From assembly GCA_964622275.1 (NCBI GenBank), contig CAZUMX010000053.1:1-5432 (forward strand): a stretch of DNA of 5,432 nucleotides. Reading direction: 5' to 3'. Positions 4,576-5,432 of this stretch are shown one piece after another. The position numbers were made by a program, and so were the translations under genes. The notes under the pieces are model-generated. The model was given only the letters and a program-made list of their open reading frames with translations, was not told where the DNA came from and did not search any database. Origin of the DNA: CAYPEZ01 sp964622275 (GTDB taxonomy: Bacteria > Patescibacteriota > Minisyncoccia > Phycocordibacterales > UBA6899). How positions within the stretch are numbered: position 1 is the stretch's first letter; the number at the start of each line of letters is the position of its first letter.

Positions 4576-5432
4576 CTAATCTTTCCTACGGAGAGACATT
4601 GGAAGTTCGCCAAGGAAGAGTTGGGGCGAGATGCCTTTATCTGTGAGAATAATCTTTGAATTATCTTGGAGGGCTTTCTGGGTCACCTCATATTGTTTCA
4701 AAAGCTGGGCATTTCCTGTGAATGATTCATTAATGAGATCAAATGCTTGCGCCTGGCCTTCTGCTTCAAGAATAGCGGCTTGCTTCTTCCCTTCTGCCTC
4801 CTTGATCATTGCTCGTCTGTTTCCATCTGCCTCGGTCTCTTTTGCGGTTGCGAAATCAATAGCTGACCGCTTGCTGTTTTCGGCCTTGATCACCATATTC
4901 ATGGTCTCCTGGACATCAGCGGGCGGAATAATCTCTTTCATTTCGACACGCACAACTTCGACTCCCCACTTGTCCGTTTCTTTTCGAAGAATCTCGGCGA
5001 GACGAGCGTTGAGTGTCGCACGCTGTGAGTTCACATCTTTAAATGCCATTCCTCCGATCACATTGCGAGCAGTTGTTTGGGCGAGCGCAATAATCTGACT
5101 CTGAAAATCACTGACTTCATAGAGCGAGCGCTTCACGTTGTCTTCGTCTCTTTTGACTTGGAAATAGATCATCATGTCTACTTTCGCATTCAGGTTATCC
5201 TCTGTGATGATTTCGTGAGGAGGAATGTCGACCATGTTTTCGGTTGTATCGACTTTAATCATCGTATCGATAACGGGGATGATCCAGTGAAACCCAGGAT
5301 TTCCAAACTTGCGGTACTTTCCCAGGCGCTCGACAACAGCACGTTGCGTCGGGCGCACAATACGAATGCCCAAAAGGATAAATATTACGAGAAGCGCCCA
5401 ACCAAGAAACTCAAACGAAGGGATTAGATTCA
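4576..5432 (-). CDS. SPFH/band-7 (stomatin/paraslipin-type) membrane protein, 5' truncated
   Basis: 284 residues are visible. The frame runs open to the right edge, so the true start lies outside. An in-frame TTG at 5371-5373 would remove the membrane anchor and is rejected. Order of parts: an N-terminal membrane span (FLGWALLVIFILLGIRIV, residues 8-25 of the visible part), then the band-7 domain (about 26-190). The domain has the family hallmarks RPTQRAVVERLGKY, GFHWIIPVID, VDIPPHEIITEDN, AQTTARNVIGGM and WGVEVVRVEMKEIIPP. An Ala/Glu-rich coiled coil follows (180-230, with repeated EAEG), then a short C-terminal tail. Such proteins oligomerise on the membrane and organise microdomains, often modulating proteases or channels. 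Many bacterial paraslipins pair with an NfeD protein. Here the downstream neighbour is a different polytopic protein; the upstream neighbour cannot be seen. Family assignment is firm; the subfamily (QmcA/slipin type) is likely. Confidence 0.95.
   Translation of the reverse strand, partial: NLIPSFEFLGWALLVIFILLGIRIVRPTQRAVVERLGKYRKFGNPGFHWIIPVIDTMIKVDTTENMVDIPPHEIITEDNLNAKVDMMIYFQVKRDEDNVKRSLYEVSDFQSQIIALAQTTARNVIGGMAFKDVNSQRATLNARLAEILRKETDKWGVEVVRVEMKEIIPPADVQETMNMVIKAENSKRSAIDFATAKETEADGNRRAMIKEAEGKKQAAILEAEGQAQAFDLINESFTGNAQLLKQYEVTQKALQDNSKIILTDKGISPQLFLGELPMSLRRKD

Noticed and set aside
1..5432. CRISPR array, tRNA/rRNA, insertion sequence or att site
   Set aside because: No regularly spaced direct repeats with unique spacers, no cloverleaf or rRNA segment, and no transposase or integrase motifs were seen. 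The only tandem repeats are coding.

Overview
The window is 5.4 kb of bacterial DNA with moderate GC and the standard code (TGA is used as a stop). It has two blocks of genes that converge near base 2350. Short genes, many with their own promoter and a tight intrinsic terminator, two non-ATG starts and mostly unrecognisable small proteins suggest a small-genome lineage such as a Patescibacteria/CPR member. That placement is inference: the window has no rRNA, tRNA or other marker gene.

The plus-strand block (1-2350) holds five short genes. They are the C-terminal end of an unknown protein (to 185), a ClpP-family serine protease with an intact Ser-His-Asp triad (297-986), a small exported four-cysteine protein (1238-1513), a 126-residue helical protein with a TTG start (1660-2040), and a 58-residue single-pass membrane protein with a GTG start (2156-2332). 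Each ends at a Rho-independent terminator. In the last two the stop codon lies inside the terminator hairpin. The four complete genes are each preceded by a candidate promoter of the form TTGNNN - 16/17 bp - TAGNNT, so they look like independent single-gene transcripts.

The minus-strand block (2362-5432) is a membrane-protein cluster. Transcription enters from the right edge with an SPFH/band-7 (stomatin/paraslipin-type) protein whose extreme N-terminus is cut off. Next is a polytopic membrane protein with a four-cysteine C-terminal tail (3726-4517). Last is a polytopic membrane protein whose N-terminal half is five tandem ~29-residue Trp-containing repeats (2430-3506). A strong hairpin terminator at 2374-2402 closes the block.

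A 28-bp element occurs twice in this block, once in each of the two intergenic gaps, and matches at 25 of 28 positions. The copy at 4530-4557 overlaps a candidate promoter whose predicted start point falls on the A of the downstream ATG, so that gene may be translated from a leaderless mRNA. The second copy lies 95 bp upstream of the repeat-protein gene.

Functionally, the SPFH protein would scaffold a membrane domain and the two neighbouring membrane proteins are candidate partners. The ClpP-like protease and the small secreted or membrane proteins are not visibly linked to them. No tRNA, rRNA, CRISPR array, insertion sequence or att site was seen.
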